A DNA stretch of 36,022 nt. Origin: Pseudomonadota bacterium (GTDB lineage Bacteria; Pseudomonadota; Alphaproteobacteria; Sphingomonadales; Sphingomonadaceae). The notes beneath the pieces were generated by a model. The model was not told the DNA's origin, did not search any database, and saw only the letters and a program-made list of their open reading frames with translations. A program made the translations under genes and the position numbers. The stretch spans positions 1 to 36,022 of the forward strand of contig JAFEEX010000074.1 of assembly GCA_018240895.1 (NCBI GenBank). Direction: 5' to 3'. Every line of letters begins with the position of its first letter. Position 1 is the stretch's first letter. Below, piece by piece: positions 7,970 to 16,422 of the stretch.

Positions 7970-9469
7970 TCAGCCGAAAACGAACGGGGCATCATTGACT
8001 GCTATTTGTGGAAATACTTCCCGGTCCTGCGCGTAATTCTGCGAGTGGCGCCATTCCGGCTTGGCCAAGCTCTTGGGCAACTTCGCCATGCCGCGCTGGA
8101 GATAGCCCGGATTGAAATCGTTAGGATCGACAAAGGGCAGCCGTTCCATTTCCGCCTCGTCGGAGGCGAGAACGACTTCGACCGTCGCAAGGCTGTTTTC
8201 GTCCATGTGCTTGAGCACGCGAGTGACGAAGTCGCCGACAAGGTCGGCCCGCAAGGTCCAGCTGGCGCGGAAATATCCGAAGACCCAGACCATGTTCGGG
8301 ACGCCGGTGAACATCATCCCCCGGTATGTCACCGTGTCAGCAAAATCGAATGGCTTGTCGTCCACGTAGAATTGGACCCCACCCATCGCCAGCAAATCAA
8401 AACCCGTCGCGGTGATGATGATGTCGGCGTCAATCGTCTCGCCCGAGGCGAGCAACAGGCCGTCAGGTGTGAACTTCTCGATCCGGTCGGTTACCACCGA
8501 CGCCTTTCCGGCGTTCATCGCCTTAAAGAAGTCGCCATCGGGAACGAAGCAAATTCTTTGGTTCCAGGGGGCGTAGGATGGTGTGAAATGCTTCTCGATC
8601 GTTTCCTCGTCGAGGTAGCTGCTCAATCCCTTGAGCAATTCGGTCCTCGCTGCGTCAGGATTGGCCAGGATGGCCTTTGTCCGCTTCGCGCCCTCGGAAA
8701 GAATCGAGCGGCGCACGATCTCGTGGATCCACGCTGGATCAATTTCGAGTGAGCGCAAGGTTTCCGCAAGTTCGTTCCTGTTTCTGCCGGGCGTGAAATA
8801 CCCGGGGGAACGTTGCACCATGGTCACGTGCTCCGCGGATTCGGTCAGGGACGGAACCAGCGTAGCTGCGGTGGCGCCGGAACCTATCACCACGATCTTC
8901 TTGCCCGCAGGGTCGATGTCGTCCGACCACTCCTGAGGATGGACGATGGTTCCTTTGAAGTCCTCCATCCCGGGCCACTCGGGAGTGTAGCCCTTGTCAT
9001 GGCGATAATACCCCTGGCACATCCACAAGAACCTTGTGGAAATCCTCTTCGTGATCCCCTGGGCCAGATCCTCGATTTCAAGCTCCCACCGGGAGCGCTC
9101 GGTCGACCATCGCGCGGTGAGGATCCGATGCCGGTAGTGAATGTCCTTCTCCAAGTCGTTCTCGGAGATGACCTCCTGCATGTACTTCCGAATCTCCTCA
9201 GCCGTTGCAATCGGCGTGCCGCGCCAGGGCTTGAAGCGATAGCCGAACGTATGCAGATCACTGTCCGATCGGATCCCCGGATACTTGTGGGTGTGCCAGG
9301 TCCCGCCGAAGCTTTCTTGCTCATCGAATATCGCAAAGGACTTGCCGGGATTTCCGGTCTTGAGATGGTAGGCCGAACCGATCCCAGCGATGCCGGCGCC
9401 GACGATTACAACATCAAAATCCGTTTTGGTTCGTGTTGGCAGCTCAACGTTGGTTCCAGACTCTGGCAA
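7970..9469 (-). CDS. Flavin-dependent Baeyer-Villiger-type monooxygenase
   Basis: A class B flavoprotein monooxygenase, 499 aa from the preferred start. The FAD motif GAGIAG is at residues 24-29. The BVMO-specific motif GTWxxxxYPGxxxD begins near 56 and ends at Asp69. The fingerprint FxGxxxHxxxW (F171, H177, W181) and the NADPH motif GSGATA (196-201) follow. The long form of the fingerprint separates it from simple N- or S-oxidising FMOs. It resembles the EthA-like group. The enzyme should insert oxygen next to a ketone, giving an ester or lactone. The frame is open to a TTG at 9502, but the TTG at 9469 has GGGAG 7 nt upstream and is preferred. It is the first gene of the minus-strand operon and divergent from the DUF35 gene. 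Confidence 0.9.
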   Translation of the reverse strand: MPESGTNVELPTRTKTDFDVVIVGAGIAGIGSAYHLKTGNPGKSFAIFDEQESFGGTWHTHKYPGIRSDSDLHTFGYRFKPWRGTPIATAEEIRKYMQEVISENDLEKDIHYRHRILTARWSTERSRWELEIEDLAQGITKRISTRFLWMCQGYYRHDKGYTPEWPGMEDFKGTIVHPQEWSDDIDPAGKKIVVIGSGATAATLVPSLTESAEHVTMVQRSPGYFTPGRNRNELAETLRSLEIDPAWIHEIVRRSILSEGAKRTKAILANPDAARTELLKGLSSYLDEETIEKHFTPSYAPWNQRICFVPDGDFFKAMNAGKASVVTDRIEKFTPDGLLLASGETIDADIIITATGFDLLAMGGVQFYVDDKPFDFADTVTYRGMMFTGVPNMVWVFGYFRASWTLRADLVGDFVTRVLKHMDENSLATVEVVLASDEAEMERLPFVDPNDFNPGYLQRGMAKLPKSLAKPEWRHSQNYAQDREVFPQIAVNDAPFVFG

Positions 9470-9541
9470 CTGCTTTCTCCCACGTGCCCGATTCCATATC
9501 AATGAATGTAGTTTGCCACGGGAAACACACGCTGCCTAGCC

Positions 9542-9555
9542 AAAAATGCATTTTT
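9542..9555. promoter_or_regulatory. Perfect 14-bp palindrome in the divergent promoter region
   Basis: AAAAATGCATTTTT is a perfect palindrome in the 176-bp gap between the BVMO and DUF35 genes. Its position between two divergent operons suits a regulator site. The AT-rich composition means it could also arise by chance. Confidence 0.35.
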
Positions 9556-9580
9556 CTAAGACACGGTATCCATCTGCGGC

Positions 9581-9608
9581 TTGACATGGGGTTCCAACAA
9601 AGTAGCTT
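9581..9608 (+). promoter_or_regulatory. Candidate sigma-70-type promoter for the DUF35-Ltp2-MaoC operon
   Basis: A consensus -35 box TTGACA (9581-9586) is followed after 16 bp by TAGCTT (9603-9608), a moderate -10 box. The DUF35 start codon is 37 nt further on. The -10 match is only fair. Confidence 0.35.
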
Positions 9609-9645
9609 CTGACGGGTCATTCAAGAGTCGGGAGGGTGAAGAGGA

Positions 9646-10053
9646 ATGCCGTCACGTATACTGCCGCAGCCGACACCGGAGACGCAGCACTTTTGGGATG
9701 GTTGTCGCGAAGGAGTTCTGAAGCTCCAGCGGTGTGGGTGCTGCGCTCACGTCTATTTTCCGCCGCGTCCGTTTTGTCCGGATTGTTCCAGTCGGGATGT
9801 CGAGGTTTTCGACGCCAGCGGCAAGGCTCTCCTTTGGTCCTACGTGATCAACCATCGACCGAGACCCGATATGGGCAGCGAACCGCATTCGATTGCTGTC
9901 GTGAAGCTCGCCGAGGGGCCGCAAATGATGACGAATATCGTCGAGTGCCCGCAGGAGCCTGAATTCTTGGTCCTGGATATGCCGGTCGAAGTTGTTTTTG
10001 CCGAGCAGGAAGGCGGGATCAGCCTTCCTTTCTTTAAACCTGCAGAGGGCTGA
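9646..10053 (+). CDS. DUF35 / OB-fold zinc-ribbon protein, acyl-CoA-binding partner of the thiolase-like protein
   Basis: A 135-aa protein with the N-terminal rubredoxin-like zinc ribbon and C-terminal OB fold of the DUF35 family. The zinc ligands are Cys30/Cys33 and Cys44/Cys47 (CGCC, then CPDC). In Actinobacteria the DUF35 domain of ChsH2 binds the Ltp2 aldolase and delivers the steroid acyl-CoA. Here it is a separate small protein immediately upstream of an Ltp2-like gene, which supports the same partnership. The family also partners other thiolase-fold enzymes, so the reaction is an inference. It opens the plus-strand operon, divergent from the BVMO. GGGAGG and GAGGA precede the ATG. Confidence 0.88.
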   Translation: MPSRILPQPTPETQHFWDGCREGVLKLQRCGCCAHVYFPPRPFCPDCSSRDVEVFDASGKALLWSYVINHRPRPDMGSEPHSIAVVKLAEGPQMMTNIVECPQEPEFLVLDMPVEVVFAEQEGGISLPFFKPAEG

Positions 10054-10057
10054 CTAC

Positions 10058-11197
10058 ATGAATCCTAAATCGGTAGCAGTTGTTGGAGCGGCGGAAACGA
10101 CTCAGATGGGTCGAATTCCCGACGTTTCGGTGATCGGTCTTCACGCAGATGCAGCGTTGAATGCGATGGCGGATGCTGGGCTGTCTGCAAAGGATATCGA
10201 TGGCGTTGCATGTGCCGGGATAAGTCCCGTCGAACTTGCCCATTACATGGGTATTACTCCGACCTATGCAGATGGCACGATGGTCGGGGGCTGCTCGTTC
10301 ATGCTTCACGTTCGTCATGCGGCGGCAGCAATCAGCAACGGTCTGTGCAACACGGTGCTAATTACGCACGGCGAAAGCGGTCGGAGCCGGGTCGGTGCCG
10401 CACCATTCGGCCGGTCGCCGGCAAGCCTAATGGGCCAGTTCGAGATGCCTTTCGGCGTCACTTCGCCGCCGACGATGTTTACGGTGCCCGTACTGCGCTA
10501 TCTCAAGGAGCGAGGCTATACCGAGGAAGACCTCGCCTGGGTTGCGGTCATCCAGCGGGAATGGGCTGCACTCAATCCGCGTGCGTCAATGAAGGATCCG
10601 ATCACCGTTGATGACGTTCTCAATTCGCCGATGATCGCCTGGCCCTTTCGATTGCTGATGTGCTGTCTGGTAACCGATGGCGGTGGAGCGCTGATCCTCA
10701 CTTCGGCTGACCGGGCCAAGGACATGCCGCAAAGGCCAGTATACATCCTCGGTACCGGCGAGAGCGTCGAAACGCCGATGGTGAGCCAAATGGAAGACTT
10801 CACCACTTCCAAGGCGTTTCGCGTTTCCGGCAAAAAGGCATTCACAGAAGCGGGCATCTCTCACTCCGACGTCGATCATCTCATGATCTACGATGCCTTT
10901 GCTCACCTGCCTTTGTATGGCCTGGAAGACCTCGGTTTCTGTGAGCGCGGGGAAGCCGCTGAATTCATTCGCAACAGGAATACAGCGATCGGCGGAAAGC
11001 TGCCCCTCAACACCAACGGCGGTGGGCTGTCATACATGCATTCCGGGATGTACGGGATGTATGCGCTTCAGGAAAGCGTTCGCCAGCTGCGCGGGACCGC
11101 TGAGGCACAAGTCGACGGGGCCAAGATCAGCATCGCGCACGGCGTCGGAGGCATGTTTGCAGCTTCCGGGACGATAATCATGACGAACGAGAAGTAA
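10058..11197 (+). CDS. Thiolase-like lipid-transfer protein (SCP-x / Ltp2-type aldolase candidate)
   Basis: A thiolase-fold protein of 379 aa. It departs from true thiolases. The acyl-accepting Cys motif is replaced by VGGCSF (Cys79), the GHP motif by GGGLSYMHSG (Tyr326, His328), and the second Cys motif by AHGVGGMFAAS. This pattern fits the Ltp2 group, retro-aldolases that release propionyl-CoA from a beta-hydroxy-acyl-CoA. Tyr278 and Tyr326 are candidate catalytic tyrosines by analogy. It follows the DUF35 gene by 4 bp and precedes MaoC by 5 bp. The frame opens at 9992, but the ATG at 10058 fits the family N-terminus. It might instead be a degradative thiolase of another kind. C-C cleavage is the best inference. 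Confidence 0.85.
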   Translation: MNPKSVAVVGAAETTQMGRIPDVSVIGLHADAALNAMADAGLSAKDIDGVACAGISPVELAHYMGITPTYADGTMVGGCSFMLHVRHAAAAISNGLCNTVLITHGESGRSRVGAAPFGRSPASLMGQFEMPFGVTSPPTMFTVPVLRYLKERGYTEEDLAWVAVIQREWAALNPRASMKDPITVDDVLNSPMIAWPFRLLMCCLVTDGGGALILTSADRAKDMPQRPVYILGTGESVETPMVSQMEDFTTSKAFRVSGKKAFTEAGISHSDVDHLMIYDAFAHLPLYGLEDLGFCERGEAAEFIRNRNTAIGGKLPLNTNGGGLSYMHSGMYGMYALQESVRQLRGTAEAQVDGAKISIAHGVGGMFAASGTIIMTNEK

Positions 11198-11202
11198 GGC
11201 CG

Positions 11203-12084
11203 ATGGCGATATTTTATCCTGATATCCTTGACGAGGGAACGGCACCCGTTGAATTTTCATACGGCGACAAGGACGTTATGCTGTACGCGCTCGGCATCGG
11301 GTTGGGATCCGACCCGCTGAACGAGGCCGAACTGCCTTTTGTCTATGAAAAAGGTCTGAAGGTCGTTCCAACGGCGGTGACGGTTCTGGCTTCTGCATCG
11401 GGGCGGCCGCGGGGAGAGGCGCTACCTGTCCCGGCGGGCCACCGTCCCAGCAAACCAAACTTTCTTATGCTCGTTCATGGGGAACAGAAGGTCGAACTGC
11501 ACCGGCCGCTGCCACCCGAAGGCAAGTTCACGATAGAGGGTCGCACTGTCGGTGCGTACGACAAAGGCAAGGAAAAGGGGGCCGTGCTCGTCCGGCAAAG
11601 CATCTGGCGCGATGAGGCTGGTTTGCCGGTCGTGACCCTGACAAGCTCGAGCTTCTGTCGTGGCGATGGCGGCTTCGGCGGCCCGAGTGACGGGGCGCCG
11701 GAGCCGCCAGACGTGCCGCAGCGTGCTCCAGACCGATCGATTAGCTATTCGACCCGGCACGACCAAGCGTTGCTCTACCGTCTCAACGGTGATCGAAACC
11801 CGCTGCACTCTGATCCGGATAGCGCGAAGCGCTCTGGCTTTCCAAGGCCTATTCTTCATGGGCTTTGCACATACGGCATCACCTGCCGGGCAATACTTGA
11901 AGCGGTTACAGATTTCGATCCGGACCAAATCCTCAGTCATCAGGCGCGGTTTTCCGCACCTGTTTTCCCGGGGGAAAAAATTACGGTCGATCTCTGGCTT
12001 GAAGACCGTTCGATCCATTTTGAAGCTCGCGTTGCCGAACGTGGAGTAAAAGTAATCAAGAACGGACTTTGCGTGCTGAGGTAG
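11203..12084 (+). CDS. Double-hotdog MaoC-type enoyl-CoA hydratase
   Basis: A 293-aa protein with two hotdog domains. The N-terminal half is the degenerate MaoC_N type, and the C-terminal half carries the hydratase-2 motif with Asp197, Asn199 and His202 (GDRNPLH). It should hydrate a trans-2-enoyl-CoA to the (3R)-hydroxyacyl-CoA, as in peroxisomal MFE-2. Its start is 5 bp after the Ltp2 stop, with the AAGG of the ribosome site overlapping that stop codon, so the two are probably translationally coupled. It would make the beta-hydroxy substrate for the aldolase or for the MFE-2-like SDR downstream. Unlike actinobacterial ChsH1/ChsH2, hydratase and DUF35 are separate polypeptides here. Confidence 0.9.
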   Translation: MAIFYPDILDEGTAPVEFSYGDKDVMLYALGIGLGSDPLNEAELPFVYEKGLKVVPTAVTVLASASGRPRGEALPVPAGHRPSKPNFLMLVHGEQKVELHRPLPPEGKFTIEGRTVGAYDKGKEKGAVLVRQSIWRDEAGLPVVTLTSSSFCRGDGGFGGPSDGAPEPPDVPQRAPDRSISYSTRHDQALLYRLNGDRNPLHSDPDSAKRSGFPRPILHGLCTYGITCRAILEAVTDFDPDQILSHQARFSAPVFPGEKITVDLWLEDRSIHFEARVAERGVKVIKNGLCVLR

Positions 12085-12151
12085 ATATTTGCGATGAATA
12101 CTGCAGGTTAGGCGAAAAAATGTCGGCCTTGAATTGGGAAGGGAGTGGAGC

Positions 12152-14908
12152 ATGAAACAGCGTTATCTTATTTCGTGTGCGGCTTTTGCGATGCTAATTC
12201 ATGGCAACGCCTACGCGCAAACTGCGCCGTCGCCGAAGGGTCAGCCAGCTGATCAGAGCGCCGAAGACGATCAAGGCAGCACGGGGGCGAACGAAATCGT
12301 CGTCACTGCTCTCAAGCGGGAGCAAAAGCTTCAGGATGTGCCGCTCGCTGTTTCCGCCTTCAATGAGCAGTCACTGAAGAACCAAGGCGTAGACGGAGGA
12401 CGGAGCCTTGTTCTGGCTGTACCCAATGTAACCTTTCAGCGCCGTACGCTGCGCAACAATTTCCAAATCCGAGGTGTGGGATCACAGCTGACCGCAACCG
12501 GCGGCGATGATGGTGTTGGGATCCATCTGAACGGGGCCCCCCTAACAGATAATCGCATCGCCGATGCCGACTTCTTTGACGTCCAACGGGTCGAAGTGCT
12601 TCGCGGGCCACAAGGTACGCTTTACGGTCGCAATGCGACCGGCGGCGTCGTGAACGTGATCACCAACAAGCCGACGAGCAAGCTTGACGGTGGTTTGACT
12701 GCAGAATTCGGCAACTATGCCAATGGGCGGTTCCAGGGATACTTCAACGCCCCCTTGCTTGACGGCGTGAATATCCGCCTGGCCGGTTTCGGGCTGATCA
12801 GAAAAGGGTACTCCACCAACCTTCTCACTGGGCAGGACGTTGATGGACGCAAGATCCTCTCAGGGCGTGGGACTATCGGATTCGATTTATCGCCAAGCTT
12901 CCGCACGACCGTGATGTGGGAAGTCTTCGACGAAAACGACGACAGGGGTGCTTTCTTGAAGCAGCTTTGCGCCAAGGATCCCGGTTTGACCACCGTACTT
13001 GGAGTCCCGACGGGGTCGGCTCAGGCAGCCTTTACCCAGGGCTGCCAAACCGTGGGCGTCTATGGGAACGATGTTTACGAAGCCACCAATATGCTTTCAA
13101 CCTTCTCAGGGATCATCGCCCGGCAAGTTGGGCTGCAGCCCGTGGACTCGTTCTTGGGCAAGACGATTTCGCGTGACTTGCGCGAAGTCGAATTGTTCCG
13201 CGACCCGCAGTATCGGGCTCATACGGATATCGTCCAGTCCAATACCGAATGGGATGTGACCAACAGCCTGAAGACGACGCTGCTCGTGGCGTACAACGAG
13301 AACCATACTTTTTCCCGGTATGACTCAACCGGCGGAAATCCGACAGTTGCTTTTCCCGTCACCGCACTCGCCCCGGCAGGCACACTGAATGATCCGCAGA
13401 TCGGACTGAGTGATCGCTTGCTTAGCGAGAGCGGGGGCAAGAACAAGAACCGCCAGTGGTCGGGTGAGTTGCGTTTGCAATCGAGCTTCGATGGTCCGGT
13501 CAATTTCAACATTGGCGGTCTCTATCTCGACTACAAGGCTGAAGCGATCACTTACGTTGCGACCAACGCAGCGACACGTGCCGTCGCGATCCTCAATCCT
13601 GCTGCCTATATCGATCCGCTCGCCGATCCTGATTACACTGGCCACAACTACTTCATCAGCCAGAGCGAGTATCGGTTGAAGTCGAAGGCCCTGATGGGCG
13701 AGCTGTATGTCGAACCGCTGAAGGACCTCAGGTTCACTGCGGGCCTGCGCTATACCGACGACGACAAGTGGACGAGAGGCTCAGGTTCAACCCTGTTTGC
13801 AAGCGGTCGCGGCCCCATTTTCAATACGCCGATGACCGCCCGATTCAAGGAAGTAACCGGCCGCTTCAACGTCGATTGGAAGCCAGACCTCAGTTTCACC
13901 GACCAGACCTTGCTTTATGCCTCCTACTCGAAGGGTTACAAGGGCGGCGGGTTCAATCCCCCGGGCGTGATCGCTCTGGGTCTGCCCTCCACCTACCAGC
14001 CTGAATTCGTCAACGCCTACGAAGTGGGCACCAAGAATACTCTGGCTGATGGCAAGGTGACATTCAACGCAACCGGCTTCATATACGACTACAAGGGCTA
14101 TCAGATTGGCCGAAGCGTCAATCGCAGCGTGTACAATGAAAACATCGATGCCAAGATTAAGGGCCTCGAGTTCGAGTTCATTGCTGAGCCGGTCGATGGA
14201 CTTCGCCTAAATGCGAATGTGGGTATCCTCGATACGCGGATCGAGCAAGGGGTTGTGGTTGACACCTTCAATCGCACTCAGGGCGACTCGACCTACATCT
14301 ACGCCAATTCGACCTCTGGCGGCTGCATTCTCAATGCTCAAGGCGTTGCTAACATGCTCGGAACAGCCACCGGCCGGGCCTTGCTGGCGAATTTCGCGTG
14401 CGTTGGCCCTGCATCCTTGCAGACCAGGATGATCAGTGCCGGCTTCACGCCGGCCAACGCGGCCGCCCTGGCAGCAGGGGTGTACAACTACGGCTCAAAC
14501 GTGTCGCTCTACACGAGCGGTGCTGGCGAAGGTGTGCGGCAAAATCTTGTGGGCAACCAGTTGCCAAATGCTCCCAAGATGACCTTGTCGATCGGCGCGG
14601 AGTACAAATTCGCGCTTGCGTCTGATTGGGATGTGACTCTTCGCGGCGACTACTATCGCCAGTCGAAGAGCTTCCAGCGCTACAACAACGCACCATCTGA
14701 CCAGGTGAATGCGTGGGAAAATGTCAATGCGAGCTTGGCGTTCCAGAACCATGAAATCGACCTCACCGTTCAGATCTTCGTCAAGAACCTGCTGAATAAG
14801 GATACCGTGGTCGGGTTCCAGATTGCCGACGAAAATCTGGGGGCTGCTCGCACTCCGTACCTGTTGGAACCGCGGCTCTACGGCGTTGCGATTACCAAGC
14901 GCTTCTAA
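12152..14908 (+). CDS. TonB-dependent outer-membrane receptor
   Basis: A 918-aa receptor, typical of sphingomonad catabolic clusters. A signal peptide ends near residue 23 (NAYAQ). A TonB box, EIVVTA, is at about 48-53, and the plug carries VEVLRGPQGTLYGRNATGG. The barrel ends in Phe, as expected for Bam-dependent insertion. Two pairs of cysteines, near residues 273/298 and 724/749, each about 25 apart, probably form disulfides in extracellular loops. The ATG at 12152 follows GGGAGTGGAG, and the signal peptide supports it over the upstream ATG at 12134. It lies 67 bp after MaoC in the same direction. Its likely role is uptake of the hydrophobic substrate, but the ligand cannot be read from sequence. 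Confidence 0.93.
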   Translation: MKQRYLISCAAFAMLIHGNAYAQTAPSPKGQPADQSAEDDQGSTGANEIVVTALKREQKLQDVPLAVSAFNEQSLKNQGVDGGRSLVLAVPNVTFQRRTLRNNFQIRGVGSQLTATGGDDGVGIHLNGAPLTDNRIADADFFDVQRVEVLRGPQGTLYGRNATGGVVNVITNKPTSKLDGGLTAEFGNYANGRFQGYFNAPLLDGVNIRLAGFGLIRKGYSTNLLTGQDVDGRKILSGRGTIGFDLSPSFRTTVMWEVFDENDDRGAFLKQLCAKDPGLTTVLGVPTGSAQAAFTQGCQTVGVYGNDVYEATNMLSTFSGIIARQVGLQPVDSFLGKTISRDLREVELFRDPQYRAHTDIVQSNTEWDVTNSLKTTLLVAYNENHTFSRYDSTGGNPTVAFPVTALAPAGTLNDPQIGLSDRLLSESGGKNKNRQWSGELRLQSSFDGPVNFNIGGLYLDYKAEAITYVATNAATRAVAILNPAAYIDPLADPDYTGHNYFISQSEYRLKSKALMGELYVEPLKDLRFTAGLRYTDDDKWTRGSGSTLFASGRGPIFNTPMTARFKEVTGRFNVDWKPDLSFTDQTLLYASYSKGYKGGGFNPPGVIALGLPSTYQPEFVNAYEVGTKNTLADGKVTFNATGFIYDYKGYQIGRSVNRSVYNENIDAKIKGLEFEFIAEPVDGLRLNANVGILDTRIEQGVVVDTFNRTQGDSTYIYANSTSGGCILNAQGVANMLGTATGRALLANFACVGPASLQTRMISAGFTPANAAALAAGVYNYGSNVSLYTSGAGEGVRQNLVGNQLPNAPKMTLSIGAEYKFALASDWDVTLRGDYYRQSKSFQRYNNAPSDQVNAWENVNASLAFQNHEIDLTVQIFVKNLLNKDTVVGFQIADENLGAARTPYLLEPRLYGVAITKRF

Positions 14909-14960
14909 AGCTGTAAGGCAATCCTGCCAGGTTCCCTAGAATGTCAATGGAGTCGTCGAA

Positions 14961-16400
14961 GTGAGAGTGCAAACACATGGAAATACGAATGCCCTCTCAC
15001 TTTGGGCGGCAGTTGCTTTCGCTGCAGCCAGTCTGCCCATTGCCGCGGTTACGCTGGCAATCGGTGTTTATCTTCCGCGCCATTATGCCAGCCATCTCGG
15101 GCTTGAGTTAACTGCAGTAGGGGCAGCCTTCTTCATCGTCAGGGCGATCGATATCCCCATCGATGCTCTGCTCGGTTGGGCAATGGATCGTACCCGAACC
15201 GTGCTGGGCAGATACCGGTTCTGGACCATCATCGGGGTGCCAATCTTTCTGCTGGGAACATTTCGGCTCTTCATTCCGCCCGAACAAATTTCGTTAGCCT
15301 ACCTGATATTGTGGCTTCTCGTCATGTATCTCGGCAACTCGATCATGACCATTTCTCATGTCGCTTGGGCAGTTACTTTGGCGCCCCGGTACAACGAAAG
15401 ATCCAGATTGTTCGGGATATTGACTGCCGTTGGTGTGCTGGGAGCGGCCGCTGTGATATTTGTTCCAGTCATCAACAGCTACCTAGGCGGCGCGGACTCT
15501 TCCAATGCCAATTTGATGGGCTGGTTGGTTATCGCGCTAACTCCCGTGACGGTCGCGCTTGTCCTGTGGGTCACGCCTGAAACCGTCTCGACCGACGTCG
15601 GCGGCACAAGATTCAGATTGCGTGATTACCTTTCGCTGGTCACGAGGCCCGCATTTCGCCGGATTCTGCTGGCTGACCTTTGCCTGGCGTTGGGGCCTGG
15701 ATGGATGAGCGCCAGCTATCTGTTCTTCTTCACCGATAGCCGCGGTTTCACAACAGCGCAGGCGAGCTTGTTGTTGGCGGCTTACATTCTTGCAGGAATG
15801 GTCGGAGCCCCAACGATGGCGCGTTTGGCGATGCGTATTTCTAAACATCGAGCCGTGATGGTCGCTGCGGTAGGCTTTGCACTGACGACGTCGACATTTC
15901 TTGCCATTCCCCAAGGGGACATGGTCTGGGGTACGATCGCCCTCTTCATGGCTGGCTTCTTCTCTGCAAGCTTCACTGCGATCACGCGTGCAATGACCGC
16001 CGACGTTGCTGACGAAGTGAGGCTGGAAGGCGGAAAGGAGATGTCCGCTCTGTTATACGCGATGACGACCATGACAAATAAGATCACCGGAGCTGTTGCG
16101 ATTGGCCTTACGTTTTTCGTCTTGTCACAGGTCGGATACGTGGCTGGGGAGCATGCCGTAAATACTCCTGAGGCGGTACGTCATTTGGAAATCGTCTATC
16201 TTGCTGGCCCCATATTCTTTGTGACGCTCGGGGCAGCGTGTTTGATCGGCTATCATCTCGATGACGCAACTCACTCCGATATTCGACGTCAGCTCGACCA
16301 CAGGGATGCCCTCTACAGCGAGGCAGCTGTCCTTGAAGGAATGAATGCTGAGCATGCGGATCCGGTGCAACCCGGATCTGACGAGACATTTGGTCGTTAA
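14961..16400 (+). CDS. GPH/MFS_2-family sodium-type symporter
   Basis: A 479-aa inner-membrane transporter with about 12 hydrophobic segments. The motif IDIPIDALLGWAMDRTRT followed by GRYRFW is the glycoside-pentoside-hexuronide (MFS_2) signature between helices 2 and 3. Although named for sugars, members in sphingomonads often sit beside TonB receptors in clusters for aromatic or terpenoid compounds, so the substrate here is open. No in-frame ATG stands near the N-terminus. The start is GTG at 14961 with GGAG 8 nt upstream; a second in-frame GTG is 6 nt later. It follows the receptor gene by 52 bp, and the two would carry the same substrate across the two membranes. Confidence 0.88.
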   Translation: MRVQTHGNTNALSLWAAVAFAAASLPIAAVTLAIGVYLPRHYASHLGLELTAVGAAFFIVRAIDIPIDALLGWAMDRTRTVLGRYRFWTIIGVPIFLLGTFRLFIPPEQISLAYLILWLLVMYLGNSIMTISHVAWAVTLAPRYNERSRLFGILTAVGVLGAAAVIFVPVINSYLGGADSSNANLMGWLVIALTPVTVALVLWVTPETVSTDVGGTRFRLRDYLSLVTRPAFRRILLADLCLALGPGWMSASYLFFFTDSRGFTTAQASLLLAAYILAGMVGAPTMARLAMRISKHRAVMVAAVGFALTTSTFLAIPQGDMVWGTIALFMAGFFSASFTAITRAMTADVADEVRLEGGKEMSALLYAMTTMTNKITGAVAIGLTFFVLSQVGYVAGEHAVNTPEAVRHLEIVYLAGPIFFVTLGAACLIGYHLDDATHSDIRRQLDHRDALYSEAAVLEGMNAEHADPVQPGSDETFGR

Positions 16401-16422
16401 TTCAAAAACGAAGGAACTGAAG

